From NCBI GenBank assembly GCA_918026815.1, contig CAKJVC010000161.1:1-64000 (forward strand): a stretch of 64,000 nt of DNA, given 5' to 3'. Each line of letters begins with the position of its first letter. Position 1 is the stretch's first letter. The position numbers and the translations under genes were made by a program. This DNA is from Chalara sp. BL73. Its lineage: Eukaryota > Ascomycota > Leotiomycetes > Helotiales. Under the pieces are notes generated by a model. The model was not told the DNA's origin, did not search any database, and saw only the letters and a list, made by a program, of their open reading frames with translations. This document shows, piece after piece, positions 24,028-36,927 of this stretch.

Positions 24028-25089
24028 TCACCGCGCAGATAGCTCATGTACATGTGGCGGACTGTCCAGCTCCTGTGGAGCAGCGCTATAATTCCTCCCT
24101 CCAAAATATCCCTTTTGCCCATCCGCAACGCCGGGCAGGCTCCCTTCTGCCTCCATTAAGGGTCCTTGCATCCCATCTCTTGTATCCCTATATGTGGCGG
24201 GACCTCCCAGTGGCAGCCTATTCCCATGTAATTCCACCGCGTGCTGCGCTCTCGATTTCTTGCTACGCCTCCAGAAGAAGAATCCTATTAATCCTGCAGC
24301 GATGACCACAACAGGAACGCCAACACCGACGCCTATCGCTGTACTGTTTGTACCATTCTCTTTGTTCTTGGATTCTGCGCCGTCCGTTGGCGTGCTTGTG
24401 GGCGTGGACACGGGAGCGCCAGAGGTTGGAGAGAGAGAAGTAGCAGTTGTAGAGGACGAGGACGACGTGGAGGTTGATGTTGATGATGTGGAGGTGATGG
24501 TGGTCGATCTTGTGCTGCTCCAGATCAACGGAATTTGCGCCACAACCGTAGGTATAGGGTTTAATCGGAAAATACTCGTCGGCGTTCTACAGCACTTGAA
24601 GCTTCCAATTCCCGCGGACCCGTCATCGCAACAGCTATCGATGTCAATTCTATTTGCGCTATACGTATGGAGCATACTGACTATTGATTCGTATTTGTAA
24701 TCGCACCATTGCAAAATCTAATTCCAGCCGTAGAACTATTCGCAACTGCAATGACTTAGCTTTGTGCTTCCCCAACGCGCCGCAACGGGCTTCTACTTAC
24801 AACTTTCACACTGTGTCAAGCAAGCTGGATCTTCCCACGTTTCATCCGTACACCCTACTCTTAGGTAGTCCTGGATCCCATTGTTGTCCTGCGCACATAC
24901 GCCATTCGAATAGCAAACCGCTCCTATCCCGCAGCAGGCGCTGTGCCCCGTTGTCGAGTTATCGCATCTGAACCCTGCGTTGGATCTTGCTTCACCATTG
25001 AGGACATAACACTTTGTCGGATAGTCCTGTGCAGCAACAAGGGAGACAACCTGTGCTCCAAAGAGTAACAGGGCAACTCGTCGTACCAT
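24028..25089 (-). CDS. Single-pass membrane protein with Cys-rich ectodomain and Ser/Thr stalk
   Basis: Start at 25089, MVRRVALLLFGAQVVSLVAA, a signal peptide. The first exon (25089-24801) encodes a Cys-rich ectodomain (CYVLNGEAR, CDNSTTGHSACCG, CTDETWEDPACLTQC). A donor gtaagt lies at 24800. The 3' exon gives further Cys (SCCDDGSAGIGSFKCC), a Ser/Thr-only stalk of about 30 residues, one transmembrane helix (AIGVGVGVPVVVIAAGLIGFFFW), a basic stop-transfer RRSKKSR and a cytosolic tail of about 70 residues. The architecture resembles fungal wall-stress sensors of the Mid2/WSC type, without a clear WSC domain. The junction between exons is not clean: frames from 24770-24680 need either an extra tiny intron or a one-base shift, so the middle of the model is provisional. 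Confidence 0.6.
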
Positions 25090-26585
25090 GGTAACGGAAC
25101 AGTTATGTCGGGTATGACGCTGAAGGAATCTGACTCTGTTCGGAAGGTGACCAGTTGATACGCTCAAGCATACGATAATGCCGATAGAGGAATCAAAAGC
25201 GAGATGTGGACACGAGAGGAATGGCAAACGGGAGAGCCATGCTCACACAAAACAACTTTGGCGATCGGTTTCCATACTAAGCCCTGCCATTTCAGCAAGC
25301 TTTACTTGAATGGCCCACCAGCCGCTGTGTATTTCGTAAATTGCGGCGCAGTTGAATTATGTCCAATTGCATGGTTGAGATTGGGGGCTGATACTGTCCT
25401 GGTTTGGTGGAAACGCTTGAGCTTGACGAGCTTGACGATCTTGTCGAATTAAAGGTTTGGAAATCGCATTTCTGGCCAATCAATAGCCCGCTCTGAAACC
25501 CTGCCCCTTATTCATCCTTGCTTGCCTCACTTCTATATATATATACTTAATACTTAGCAACGACAATATCTACAATTCTTTGCGCATGGCAAAGAGGATG
25601 TGAAGAAGAAGATTAAACAATACACAAGGTCACGTAACCTCCGATAACCATGAGCAGATTTTCATGTTCCTTTTGCGATAATCATCCCATTCAATGAAGC
25701 AGTGGGTGAGAGTATACACATAATAAGTCAGCCGCGTTACCGGTGACTGGATCGTAGAGTTCCACGATCTCATCGCATTCGGGTTGGAGAGAGATCCATT
25801 GCTTCAAGATCCTCTCTGTAAGACTGCCAGAAGACTTATGTTTGTATGCAGAATGAAGATGAACTCGGTAAAACGTGAGCCAATTCTCATGTCTCTATAC
25901 GCGAAAAGAACGGGGGACAGCAATTGGCCAGGAAAGGACCTACCTGCACTTGCGGCCTCGAAGCGCAAAAGAGGTGCTTGCCCTAGCCCAAGTTTATGAA
26001 GATTACCGAGCACAACTTCGAACACTGTATGTATCCCCAACCCCAAGAAGAAAAAAGAATATCGATAGTTACCCTGGAGGGTATGTTATGTAATTAATCC
26101 TTAGCACCACCACTTAATTGACGCCAAGGAAAAAAAAATCTACGTCACAGCCGATCAGCATTTTATCGTCTTGTCGATCATGATTTTAGTCGAAATAAGG
26201 CTGTGATGATACAAGGTTCAGCTCATAAACGGATAATGAAGTTTAACAGAAAGAAGCTGGGCCTCCAATACTGGCAGCAAATCCTTCTAAACAGAAACTG
26301 CAGAAATAGATCATATACCAAGGATCCGTCGATCATAAATTGAGCACACAGACTTAACCAGGTTTGTTTAACCGCAACAGATAAAATCGTGATATACAGC
26401 TTGGATTGAACAGCGTAGCTACAGAGTGGGCCATATCAAAGTACTGTAGGAGCCGTCATAGCACTATTTGTGGTACATACTAAATGCGACATCATGAAGA
26501 CGAGATGAAAAAGATTTCTGTAGCGCATGTTGTATATAATACAACCTTTCATGTATGGAACGGCCATACTCCGAAAGTTTGCATC
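25090..26585. other. Intergenic, no supported gene
   Basis: Upstream side of the membrane-protein gene plus AT-rich DNA. Short frames around 25784-26093 lack domains. Confidence 0.4.
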
Positions 26586-27473
26586 TCATGCAAAGATGGT
26601 AACATTCTTCGTAAGTCTCGTCTCCCCACCATTGGCAAGTATGGTATTGAGCCAAACATCATCGCTTTCTTTATCCCAACCTCTCTCAGGTCCCCAGCCA
26701 ACAATTTTTTCAAACGTAGAAACGACTTGGCCTAAGCCTTGCATCATATCGCCGTTGAGTTTCACAGAGCTCCAAGCATCAAACTGCACGGTGGAGATGC
26801 TGGGAATAGCCTTTAACACGCCTTGTAATAGTTGCTGACAGAAGTTTTCATAAAAGCCATCGTACGCACGAAAACCTCTGAATATGGGCTCAGAGGGATC
26901 GAACTCCACAAAAACCTTGAGAATGGACACATTGCTGCACTCATGTAAACCAAGGGCCTCATTCACGACCCACCCTTGAGGAGGATTGTTCCAGCCAGGC
27001 CCTAAACGTAGCTCCAAGTTTGTGATTGATGCTTTGTAATGCTTTGGAAGACGTGCTAATAGCGGCTTCTCAGTCTGGAAGTATCGGCCTGGGTATGTAG
27101 GAAAGATTCGAAAGGTATGGGTGCTGAAGAACTGATGCGTTGTTTCAGTATGAATTTGACGAGATACGGAGAATAGAGCCAGAAGTCTATTCCGATGTAA
27201 AAGAGAAAAGGTTGATGGGTCAAGGTCTATGATGATTGGTGCGGTAGTGAATACCATGTCATATATCCTCGTTCGGAGTTCTGAGGGGAGGGAGAGGAAA
27301 GGGAAGGTCGGTCTTTTCTTTGCAGGTTGCCTATCATCCTCTGCTTCGGATTCAATTTCAGCTTCGGAAGGATATGCGGATGGGTGTGCAGATGAAACAG
27401 GAGTTGTTGCTGCTGCGGTAGCTGTGCTGGCAACAGAGCGAATGCTCAGCACATTGTTTCTCATTTGTGTCAT
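26586..27473 (-). CDS. F-box-like protein of the fungal-expanded type
   Basis: An intronless 295-residue frame. After a Ser/Ala/Thr-rich, acidic N-terminus (1-55) comes FPFLSLPSELRTRIYDMVF, the Leu-Pro-x-Glu-Leu-Arg core that opens F-box-like domains of filamentous fungi. It is followed by LLALFSVSRQIHTETTHQFF, a common companion motif in these proteins. The rest is alpha/beta with no catalytic motif. Such proteins often act as adaptors of SCF ubiquitin ligases, but many members are uncharacterised, so a specific target cannot be stated. Confidence 0.7.
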   Translation of the reverse strand: MTQMRNNVLSIRSVASTATAAATTPVSSAHPSAYPSEAEIESEAEDDRQPAKKRPTFPFLSLPSELRTRIYDMVFTTAPIIIDLDPSTFSLLHRNRLLALFSVSRQIHTETTHQFFSTHTFRIFPTYPGRYFQTEKPLLARLPKHYKASITNLELRLGPGWNNPPQGWVVNEALGLHECSNVSILKVFVEFDPSEPIFRGFRAYDGFYENFCQQLLQGVLKAIPSISTVQFDAWSSVKLNGDMMQGLGQVVSTFEKIVGWGPERGWDKESDDVWLNTILANGGETRLTKNVTIFA

Positions 27474-28273
27474 TGGTCCAAAGACTCTTAATGATCACTG
27501 AGATGGGGCTGGTCGTGTGCTAAGACAGGCTCTACGCCACTGGCGAGAGGAAAATTTCAAGACGATAGATCAGTTCTAAGAATGAATTAATAACTGATTG
27601 CAACTAATCACACAAATCCGTGGATATTTAGGTAAAGATATTCCGGCTGTCCCACTACTCCCTCCTAAAGGTTATGTGATGGCGACACGGGAAAGACTTC
27701 AATTTCTGGGCTAGCTCCTAGTTAAAGGAACCAGCCATGAAGGCAATTCTTGAAATCGACATATTTTTTCTGCTCGTCTCTAATCAACCGTGCGTCCATG
27801 GAGGAATGATGAGGCGTTAGGTCAAATTTCTTCAACGAGGTCAACTTTGAAAGAGGGAAAGTTCTGTTGCCGACGTCGGGATTTTATGGTCCGTACTAGC
27901 GTGACTGCTGATATATACACGGTATAAGCAAGCTAATTCAACACCTCCCGTAATTCTGCCAGCTGGTTGCTCTGCCTGATTCAGATCAAATAGAAGATGA
28001 TTTATAGCTATTTTATATTGAAATTAAGCACTCTGTATTTTCTGTCTAACTATTACTTTGTTTGTATGATCCCTTCACGGTCATTTGCACTGCAAGCAGA
28101 GATATTGCATGAAAGAACTTCCGTCATTACTGGCTCACCACCCGACTCGCTTAGAAGAGATAGCTAGAAATATTTCAGTGAGGTGATGTAGGAGGAATTC
28201 ACAACCCATTGCGACTGCCACAACGTATCTTCTTGACTGAAGCTGCAACGCTATAGGTCTCTTGCTGCCCAAC
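27474..28273. other. Divergent intergenic between the F-box-like gene and TIM50
   Basis: Should carry both promoters. AT-rich around 28000-28080. No gene seen. Confidence 0.5.
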
Positions 28274-30075
28274 ATGATCTCTAGGGTGGTGTTCCGGTCG
28301 TTACGGAATCCCGCCTTGCGGACAACTTCTGCAACCTACCGAATAGTCTCGTCCACAACAGTATGGAATCGGTCCATGGCACGAAACAGTCGATCAAATA
28401 ATCACCAGAATCATAATAATCCCAATCAAAAGAAACCTACAGATTATCCAAGATCATCACAACCGAGTGGCGCATCAGAGGCTTTCAAGGGATCTCAACA
28501 TGGAGCTCGAAGTAGTGACAAGCTCATAAAACCTGACTATTCGAACAGTCAAGATGAAATCAGCAAAGGCGCATCTCCTCAGCGCAATACAACATCCCAA
28601 CCCGAAGCCACAGGCGCGGGAAGCCCAAATTCTGCTTCAAGGAGAGGCGAGGGTCCAGCATTTTCAGGAAGTCGGCCAGAATTCAAGCACGCCTCTCCTT
28701 CAGAGAATAGTGCGCCAGAGACCGACTCTATATCTGCCACTGGCGCTGAGCACTCCCAGCCTAACGGGCCCTTACCAGATTTGACAAAAGGCATTCCTTC
28801 GACTCTAGAATATGAAATGTCGGGCAAATCACCGCTATCGGCCGTTGACTTGACTGAGGCGGACAGCTCTGGATCAGGACGAGGAAAAGGAGAACTGCCA
28901 GCATCAGCTTATATCTCGTCATCAGATAAGAAGCGGGCACGAGCTGCCAATATAATGTATGCTTTTTTTGCCGCCTTCTCCATAACAGGAGTGATATACC
29001 TGGGAAGAAATTGGGAAAACGACGAGGAGGAAGCAAAACATAAGGAAGAAGCTCCCTCAGGATGGTCTTTAGGATTAATGTGGAAGAGAGCGAGAGCACG
29101 CATGGGAGACCAGTTGAGTTACTACCACGAACCTGCCTTTCAAAAACTTCTTCCTGACGAGGATCCCATTTTCGCACGACCATATACTTTGGTGTTAAGT
29201 TTGGATGACCTGTTACTTCATAGCGAGTGGACTCGGGAACATGGTTGGAGAATGGCTAAACGACCTGGTTTGGACTATTTCCTCCGTTATCTATCACAGT
29301 ACTATGAGCTCTGCCTCTTTACCTCACAACCTTGGGCAATGGCGGACCCTGTATATCGCAAACTTGATCCTTTCCGCATAATCAGTTGGCCGTTATACCG
29401 TGAAGCTACACATTACGAGAATGGCGAGTATATCAAAGTATGTACGCGCCGTTTGAGGGGATTAAATATAATTAACAGAAGCAGGATCTATCATATTTGA
29501 ATCGACCTCTAAACCGCGTAATCATTATGGACACGAACCCAGCCCACACAAGCAAGCAGCCAGAAAATGCCATCATTCTTCCAAAATGGAAAGGTGACAA
29601 GGACGATAAGGAGCTTGTCGCCATGATTCCCTTCTTAGAATTCATCGCTACGATGGACGTAAAAGATGTCCGAACTGCGATCAAGAGCTTCGAAGGAGCA
29701 CATATCCCTACTGAGTTTGCCCGTCGCGATGCTCTTCAACGAAAGAAGTTTGCCGCACAAGTAGCCGAGGAACAGAAGCGGAAACCTAAAGCCAACGGTC
29801 TGGGATTCCTAAGCAGCGCGTTAGGTCTGAAGATGCAAGGACAGGATGGTGAACAGACACTCTCAGAAGGCATGGCGCAAGGCAAGACACTACAGGACCA
29901 ACATCGCGAACGGGCAATGAAGAACTATCTCGCGCTCGAGAAGGAGATTCGGGAGAATGGCGAGAAATGGCTGAAGGAGGAACAAATGAATGAAGAGAAG
30001 ATGAAGGAGGAGAGCATGAAGATGATGAAGAGCGGATTTACGGGTTTCTTCGGTGCAGATGGCGAGAAAAAGTAG
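28274..30075 (+). CDS. TIM50: Mitochondrial import inner membrane translocase subunit Tim50
   Basis: A 586-residue model: exon 28274-29437, intron 29438-29478 (41 bp, gtatgt...aacag), exon 29479-30075. The N-terminus is Arg/Ser-rich and lacks acids (MISRVVFRSLRNPALR), a matrix-targeting presequence. A long low-complexity linker is followed by one inner-membrane helix (IMYAFFAAFSITGVIYLG, near residue 230). The FCP1/HAD-like intermembrane-space domain then begins at YTLVLSLDDLLLHSEW, where the phosphatase DxDxT is degenerate as usual in Tim50. Next come RPGLDYFL, LFTSQPWAMADPV and RVIIMDTNP. Tim50 receives presequence proteins from the TOM complex and hands them to Tim23. The Glu/Lys/Met-rich C-terminus is a likely helix. 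The upstream TTG at 28262 is in frame; the ATG at 28274 is preferred. Confidence 0.92.
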
Positions 30076-31910
30076 AAATAGGAGACGGTCTAGGTTGGTA
30101 AGATATCCTAGAGCGCTGCATTTCTTGTACACTTGTTCTGAGGTGGGCAGCTCATGAGCTTATACTCTCCTCTTCACCATGGTAATTAGCGGCATACTAA
30201 GGGTTGGCGGGTCGCTTAAAGATGTATATTGAGCATATCAAGCCCAGTTTGTATTATATTGTTAAGAATAGGAGAGTATTGTGCGAAGGAAATGCTTCAT
30301 TGTGCATGCTCATAATCCAGTGCTACGATGTATTGCTCTAGTAGATATTCCAGCCATGAGACTCCTTACACCTCTATCTGAACCTCCTTAGGGAGGCGTA
30401 GAGATATCGAAGTACGGTAGGGCAGGCTTCCCATCTCAGTATTCGTTCAGAAGCCTTCGTAAATTTACTCTGGATACCAACCGGCCAGGATGCATTTCCC
30501 AAAATATCACTATGGCAACTTGTGTCAAGGTTTGAGATAGGCATCAATGACTAGGTAGGTGCAGGTAGATGCAGGATAGAGAGCCGTGCAGATGCTGACC
30601 CTTTTCATTCAGCCCTACGCCCAGGGAGTGGTAGTCGTAGACTTCTCGGTCGGCACCTCTCTGTATAGTCTGGTCGAGCATGATGGATGAGCATGAGAAG
30701 CAAGGTGGTGGAAGGAGTTCTTCATATCGTGACTTCATCTACTCTCATGGTTGGCTCCACGTCTCCATGGCCGATTTCATAAGCGACGGTGCGGAGTTTC
30801 AAGAAAAGCAGCACTGCCTATTGCATTCTCGCCTTGTTGGCGTAGTTTTTCTTGAGGTCTTCAGCTATTCAAGAACCGTTTTTTATCGGAAAGTAGATTA
30901 TTTCTTGATATAGGAGAACAGTTACATGACACGCAACAGCAATGAATACATCCCATTGTATTACACATGTATCTCGAACTGTGAGTACGAGCCTTGGGGG
31001 TTGAATTCGAATTACCAATCTACAAGCTAAGGTTTAAGGTTAAGGGATGGGTGACTGTTGAGCACGGCTTGGAAAAACTTGTGCTTGCTATGTTATATTC
31101 ATGCCTAGCATTTATTGATGAAGCTAGCCAGTACCCAATAGTTTCTATATTTATCTCGTGCACCTTCATTTTCAATACTTCTCTGTTTCTTAAACAAGGT
31201 TTGAGCCATACTGGATACTATACTATTTTTGCGCTTCGAACACTTTTATTGTCATAATGAAAAATAATCCCTAAGTAGAATATATAAAACAGGACAGGAG
31301 CCATTCTAAATGATATAAAACTTGATTGGATGGAGCTTGGCCATTAACAATATCCCATATGGTGGCGGGAGGTGCATAAGAATTACTGAGATCGAGAATT
31401 ATAAGTCCACCTTAGAAACTACTTAGCCGATATCTTTGAGCATGGACCTAATTGGATGTTGGTAGCTTCTCAAGTACGGATGATAGTAGAGCCAAATGAC
31501 AACTAATACAAGTGCGGCAATGAAAAAAAGTTGGAATAACAAAAGCTTCATCGGCTAGATGGTTTGGGAGGCGCTACCCTGTGTAAGAAAAACTTCGAGA
31601 TGGAAAACTTTGGAGAAATGGCAGAATTTCTATCCTTAGTTTAGGGGCACAGCATAAGACACCAAAGGTCATAGAGGGAGATAAAGGCAATTTCATTGCA
31701 GAAAAGTAGAGTCCGGTAAGAAAACTTCTTATTTTTCATGCCACTTCAATATAAAATCTTAAATACCCTTGCTTCGAGATCCCGCAATCTATCTGACTAT
31801 CTGATTTATTATAGTCTATTCGAGCACCTCCAGCTGTAGGATTCTAACTAAGAATCTCACTTCTATCATTATAGTGTTCGCAGGGTTCACCCAGGACCGT
31901 CGCACCATGA
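30076..31910. other. Gene-poor AT-rich left border of the biosynthetic cluster
   Basis: No supported gene in 1.8 kb. It separates housekeeping TIM50 from the first cluster gene. Short frames at 30680-30913 and 30994-31257 have no domain. Confidence 0.5.
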
Positions 31911-33127
31911 CTAGAGCCGTAATCTTGAGACTGTCCAAACATCTCCACCCGCAATTGCTGTAAGATATAACACAAGAACAGCATTTCCAAGGAATATGCG
32001 GCCTCCTGAATGTCGATCTTGAAGGTTCAAGGACAGAACACTCCAGGGAACTGATATCGCCCAGACACCAATACCGAAGATCCAGAAGAACGTGGACACC
32101 GAGGCTTGGAATCCGGCCTGGGTAAAGAACATAATCTGAGCAAGGCCGAGGACGCTCAGACCCAACTTTAGGTTATCACCAAGCCATACGGCTAGGGACT
32201 TAACCCCAGCCTTTTCGTCATCCGGGCGATCCTAGAAATGGAGCTTAGTATTAATTTAAATGACGCTCATATGATTCAAAGCTTACCTGAGACGCATATA
32301 TTAGGTCAAGATAAACCAGCCAGCAGAATATTGCGCCAAAAAGACTAGTTGGCAAACTCTTATCGGTCCAATCATTACCTAGTGCTACCCATGGAGGAAG
32401 AACGCAAGCCGCCATTGTCAAACCGAGGATAACTTGGGGAGCCCATATCGCACGCTTTGCAAAAGGATATATGAAAGATCCGACCCAAGCCGGGATCATG
32501 GCTATTGTAGTCTCCTCGCCCAGGATTGCGTATGTCACGCCTACTGAAATAAAGACTCCGAGTACAAATGCCACCATAGCTTCTGGGTAGGTGATCATGC
32601 CTGACGGAAGCGGGCGCTTTTTTGTTCGTGCGACTTTTCCATCTACTTTTCTGTCGCAGATATCACTATTAGAAGTCAATATCAGTGTATAGGACAAGAG
32701 ATTTCCCTTGTTTGAAATACGAAATCATCTATGCCATGGAGGCACATGAATAGCGTAAGGTTTTTATGTAATATTAACTCACTTCCACATGCAAAATACA
32801 GCGTGAGTAAGGCCATAGCTTGCTGCTATTCCGAGGAACGGTGTCTTCAGAGCGCTGAAGGCAACTCTCTGCTCAATCGCATAGACGAATAATGCTAGCC
32901 CTGATACAGCGGTTAACTTAGTGACTTAATCTTAAATCCTCAATTCCAGAACGGAGCGCAATATTTATATTAAAATTCTTTAACATACAGCCGATACTTG
33001 CAGTCGACAACCCTTCAAACGTATGCAAGCGAGAAAGCTGCCATATTCCTTTAAACAGATTGTGTGGTGTATCCCTCGTGCTTGGGATCGCCTTGTTATT
33101 AGCCATTTTTGACAGTTGTATAGTCAA
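31911..33127 (-). CDS. UbiA-type membrane aromatic prenyltransferase
   Basis: Four exons: 33127-32989, 32900-32783, 32665-32287 and 32231-31911. The introns read gtatgt/atcag, gtgagt/aatag, gtaagc/tctag and are in phase throughout. The product is 318 residues (311 if the second ATG at 33106 is used), the usual UbiA length. Both prenyl-diphosphate/Mg binding motifs are intact: NDICDRKVD (about residue 79-87 from the inner ATG) and DLIYASQD, the latter built across the third intron and followed by DDEKAGVKS. Around them are 7-9 hydrophobic helices. In fungal meroterpenoid pathways this family attaches a prenyl chain, often farnesyl, to an aromatic polyketide in the ER or Golgi membrane. It is divergently arranged with the monooxygenase at 33702 (575 bp apart), and a non-reducing PKS in the same cluster is the likely source of its acceptor. 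Chain length cannot be read from sequence alone. Confidence 0.9.
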
Positions 33128-33701
33128 TAGAGGTGAAAATGAGTTTCAATATCAACACTGGCCAACAATAGCCTGAGCGAGCTTCATATCCTTTGTGTAT
33201 TGTTTAGAAATTGGAGGAAGATAATTTTTGCCCGTACGAATATTCGCCTCCCAACTCTGGTCATCTATCAATTTCTGTTTCATGATAAATGCTAGCGCGA
33301 GCCAGTAATATCGTTTATCGTTGTGCGGTGATATAAAGATCCTGGCAGGGCGAAACGGCAATGCCAAGGCGAAGCGGCAATCTGCTTAGTCCGGGTGCTA
33401 TATCTGACCTACTGCATGCAGGTAAGCATTTGGCTAGCCAAGTCGGAAAGGCGTGCACAATATACATTGTATTGCCCAAAACACGCCATTTCACAAGGCA
33501 GGGTAACTGAAGAATGATTATACAACAGAGTAACTTCTCAAGTCGCCAAGTAGCATTGACCTTAAGTTTCAGGTACGTGTAGATATCCAGACCATGTGAT
33601 CGTTGTCAAAGAGACTGAACTGTGAAAAGGTGATGCAAAAGAGTGTTCATATAAGCATTTGTGAATATACTGCATTATAAGACCCGTAACTATCATCTGC
33701 T
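33128..33701. promoter_or_regulatory. Bidirectional promoter between prenyltransferase and FAD monooxygenase 1
   Basis: 574 bp between two divergent start codons. A TATA-like catataagc lies at about 33649-33657, some 45-50 bp before the monooxygenase ATG. No clear paired CGG/CCG site was found by eye. Confidence 0.45.
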
Positions 33702-36325
33702 ATGGCCATGGTAGAGAAAAATAAGCAGGGTGGCCTCAAGGTGATTATTGTTGGCGGGTCAATCGCAGGACTTGTTCTGGCTCACAGTTTGTACCGCGCT
33801 GGTATTGACTTTGTCGTTCTTGAGGCTCGAGACAGAGTTGATCCCCAGGTTGGAGCTTCAATTGGGCTTTTCGCAAACGGGCTCCGTATCCTTGACCAAA
33901 TTGGGATCTATGATGATATCGAACCGATTATTGAGCCGCCGGTATGGCTGGAAGTTGTCACAGGAAAAGGTATCTTGGTGCAGAGGGTAGACTCGCCACA
34001 CCTCATGAATGCACGGTATGTATCATGCATCATATTCTTTAGCACCGACTCATCACACGAAGAATGTTTCGCTGACTGTAGAGGGAGGTAGTATGGGATA
34101 TCCAATCTCTTTTTTGGAGCGTCAACACGTGCTTAAGATTCTGCTCGATCGTTTGCCAGAAAAAAAAAGGGTCCTCGTCAACAAAAAGGTGACAGCAGTT
34201 GACCAAGTCGCGGATGGTGTTGTTGTACAATGTGACGACGGTTCTAAATTTGAAGGAGACATAGTTGCTGGTGCCGATGGCGTTCACAGCAGAATCCGCC
34301 GCGAGATGTGGCGGCACGCAGAAAGCAAGCACGCACTAAAAAACTTAGAAAAGGATAAAACGGGCAAGTGTGCACTGATATCTCATATACACAAGAATGG
34401 GAATAGAACTGACTCCATGTAGCTATGCTATCCGAGTATAGGTGTCTTTTTGGTATTTCCTCCAGCGTGCCTGGCTTAGAAAATAACACTCATTACCGGG
34501 CATTCAATGAGGATTGGTCCTTCCTGGTTGTCCCAGGCAAGGGAGATCGCTGTTTCTGGTTTATATTTGAGAGAATGGACCAAACTTATCACACCTCGAA
34601 TATACCTCGATTTACCAAGGCCGATGAGCCAGAGTTCGTAAAACCATATCTGAAACGATATGTCTCAGAACATGTCACTTTTGACACAATATGGAAACGA
34701 AAAATTTGTACGTCTTTAACCGCTCTTCAGGAGGCACAATATAGCCACTGGACTTTTGACCGATTTGTTTGCTTGGGAGATTCAATTCACAAGATGACTC
34801 CGAACATGTAAGATATCTGTGACTCGCGTAGTTTATAAATCACTAACAATACGGTAATAGTGGCCAAGGGGGTAATTGGGCCATAGAAAGCGCAGCGGCT
34901 CTTGCGAACAATCTAAACAAATTGAACAAGATTTATGGTAAAACCCGTCCTTCGATTAAACATATACGGCATATCCTTGCGGAATACCAACAGAGCCGGC
35001 AGGTGCGCACCAAGAGTATCTGCGATACAGCTAACTTGGCCACTCGGGTTGAGGCCATGTCAAACTATATACAGAAGCTGATTGTCTTCTATGTGCTGCC
35101 GCATGGAGGAGACATTCCTGTAGATATATTCTGTGAGGCTGTAATGGGGGCGGAAAAACTCGACTTTCTATCCCTACCTGAGAAGTCTTTGAACGCGGCA
35201 ATGCCATTTAAAAATGTACAGAGTGGTCATCAAAGTGGTAGTTCTGCATGGAGAGTGTTCTGGGCTCTTCCTCTTTTAGGGCTTCTATTTGCTGCTTGCC
35301 TTACTTTAGAGCCCACTGCCCGTCCCGCATATCCACTCAATGGTAACAGTGAAGCACCTTTTGGAAATAAGACCATGGCGGTGCACACAGCAATATCCTA
35401 CAGCATGAAATGGATTAATTCACATGCCTTCCTATCCCCTGTCCATAAACTAAGCCTTACGGAAGAGCGCCAGGTAATTGAATTCATGGGCAATATAGCT
35501 CCACTACAGGTTATCTGGACTATTGAGGGCATGCGACGAGGCAATGTTCTTACTTTTGCAGCCCTATCGACAATCTTCAGCATCGCTGGCCAATTGAAAG
35601 GTTTCGGATATGCCGCTCCTACATACTACTTCCTCCATTACATGCAGTCATCATTGGACAAGTATGCTGCTCCTGATAATCGTCTTGTACCAACAAAATA
35701 TGCTAAGACAGTTATTGCTGCTGTCGGGGCGGGATATGTTCTCCCAAGTATCTACCACGTCCTCGGGTTTTCTACCAAAGCACATCAATATATTAATGGA
35801 ATATGGCAGCTGTTTCCCATTTGGACTGCTATTCTTCATCGTTTCTTTGCGACGTTTGTTTCCGACACCACTTTTCACGACCGTATTGAGAACCCTCGTG
35901 CAGACGTGCCATACTTGCGCCAGGCATACGGATTTGGTGCGGCTGTCAGTGGGATCACTCATTTATATCTTTGGATCACTGCGACAGGCGATACAAGATA
36001 TCTTCTACCTGGGATAGGGACATATCAAAACATATTACGGCCGGCGACTCCAGGGTTTAGACTGCTCATGAGAAACAACGAACTGATAACACTCGGTAGT
36101 GGACTCATATGGCTGCTGCTCCACTTCCGTGACTTAAAGAAGTCAAGAAAGTTAAAGGCTACATGGGCGAAAATTATTGGGATTTTAATGGGCATCGTCA
36201 TGTTGATTGGACCAGGGGCAGCAATGGCAGTGGGATGGGCATGGAGGGAAGAGCTGTTAGCGGAGAGGAGAACTGATAAGCCTGAGGGCCGAATCCCGAC
36301 CAAGAAGAGCCGAGGATATTGGTAG
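33702..36325 (+). CDS. FAD-dependent monooxygenase fused to a polytopic membrane (terpene-cyclase-like) domain, copy 1
   Basis: Four exons: 33702-34015, 34092-34363, 34423-34807 and 34861-36325, giving 811 residues. Introns 1 and 3 are GT-AG; intron 2 (34364-34422) begins gcaagt, a GC-AG intron, and this is the only junction that joins KDKT to AMLSEY in frame. Residues 1-430 are a PaxM/Pyr5-like flavin monooxygenase: [10 protein letters not shown] (FAD binding), [21 protein letters not shown] and [11 protein letters not shown]. From about residue 450 to 790 there are six to eight hydrophobic helices (for example [14 protein letters not shown] and [19 protein letters not shown]). In meroterpenoid pathways such a monooxygenase epoxidises the terminal prenyl double bond and a separate membrane cyclase folds it; here both may be one protein. 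Cyclase activity of the C-terminal half is inference. It lies head-to-head with the prenyltransferase. Confidence 0.85.
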
Positions 36326-36927
36326 AGAAGCCTTTTGCGCTAAAGTCAGACATAGCAAAATTTAATTCAAGCTGCTTCAGCCTAGATATCCGCTCTGCGC
36401 CTAGAGATGGAATAAATGATTAGTGTTGTCCCTCGGATGTGTTTTTATCATCTTCTTTGACCTTACAGATTGCGCCATTTTCATTACATTATAATAGAAA
36501 GCTTTAGATACTCTTTATATCTTTGAGGCGGGAATGCATGCTCTCTATGAGTCCGCTCAGCTGCGGTTCGGACAAACAACTCATGGTTAAAAGGAAAGCC
36601 ACAACGAGGCCGGATTTTTAAAGAACTCGCCTCAAGCGCAGCTTCTTTTGAAATAGACCGAGATTCTGGGAAGACATTTACCAAAAGTGAGGGAGAGATG
36701 GATATAAGATATGACTTTTCTGCTTCCGCACTATCTGCCATTGCATGAGTTCGATGTTCTCACAATGTTGTCAAATATTTGCTGATCTGAACTAATATAA
36801 AACGGTGCACATTTAGTTCTGTGAAATTTAGTGACTATAGACTACTTCGTGCCACTCGTATATGTAAATATGGTAAGAAGAACAAGATTGAGGCTACCTC
36901 CTGAAAGAAAAGTAGTATCTTAATGTC
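36326..36927. other. Convergent intergenic between monooxygenase 1 and the cyclase, with a small ORF
   Basis: Contains the 85-codon ORF listed separately. The rest is AT-rich and should hold the two 3' untranslated regions. Confidence 0.4.
36484..36741 (-). CDS. Small ORF of 85 codons inside the cluster
   Basis: An ATG-started frame (MADSAEAEKSYLISISPSLL) with balanced composition and a compact Arg/His-rich stretch (RTAAERTHREHAF). I do not recognise a family. It sits between the 3' ends of two cluster genes, on the same strand as the cyclase. It could be a small cluster protein or the remnant of a lost gene. Confidence 0.35.
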   Translation of the reverse strand: MADSAEAEKSYLISISPSLLVNVFPESRSISKEAALEASSLKIRPRCGFPFNHELFVRTAAERTHREHAFPPQRYKEYLKLSIIM

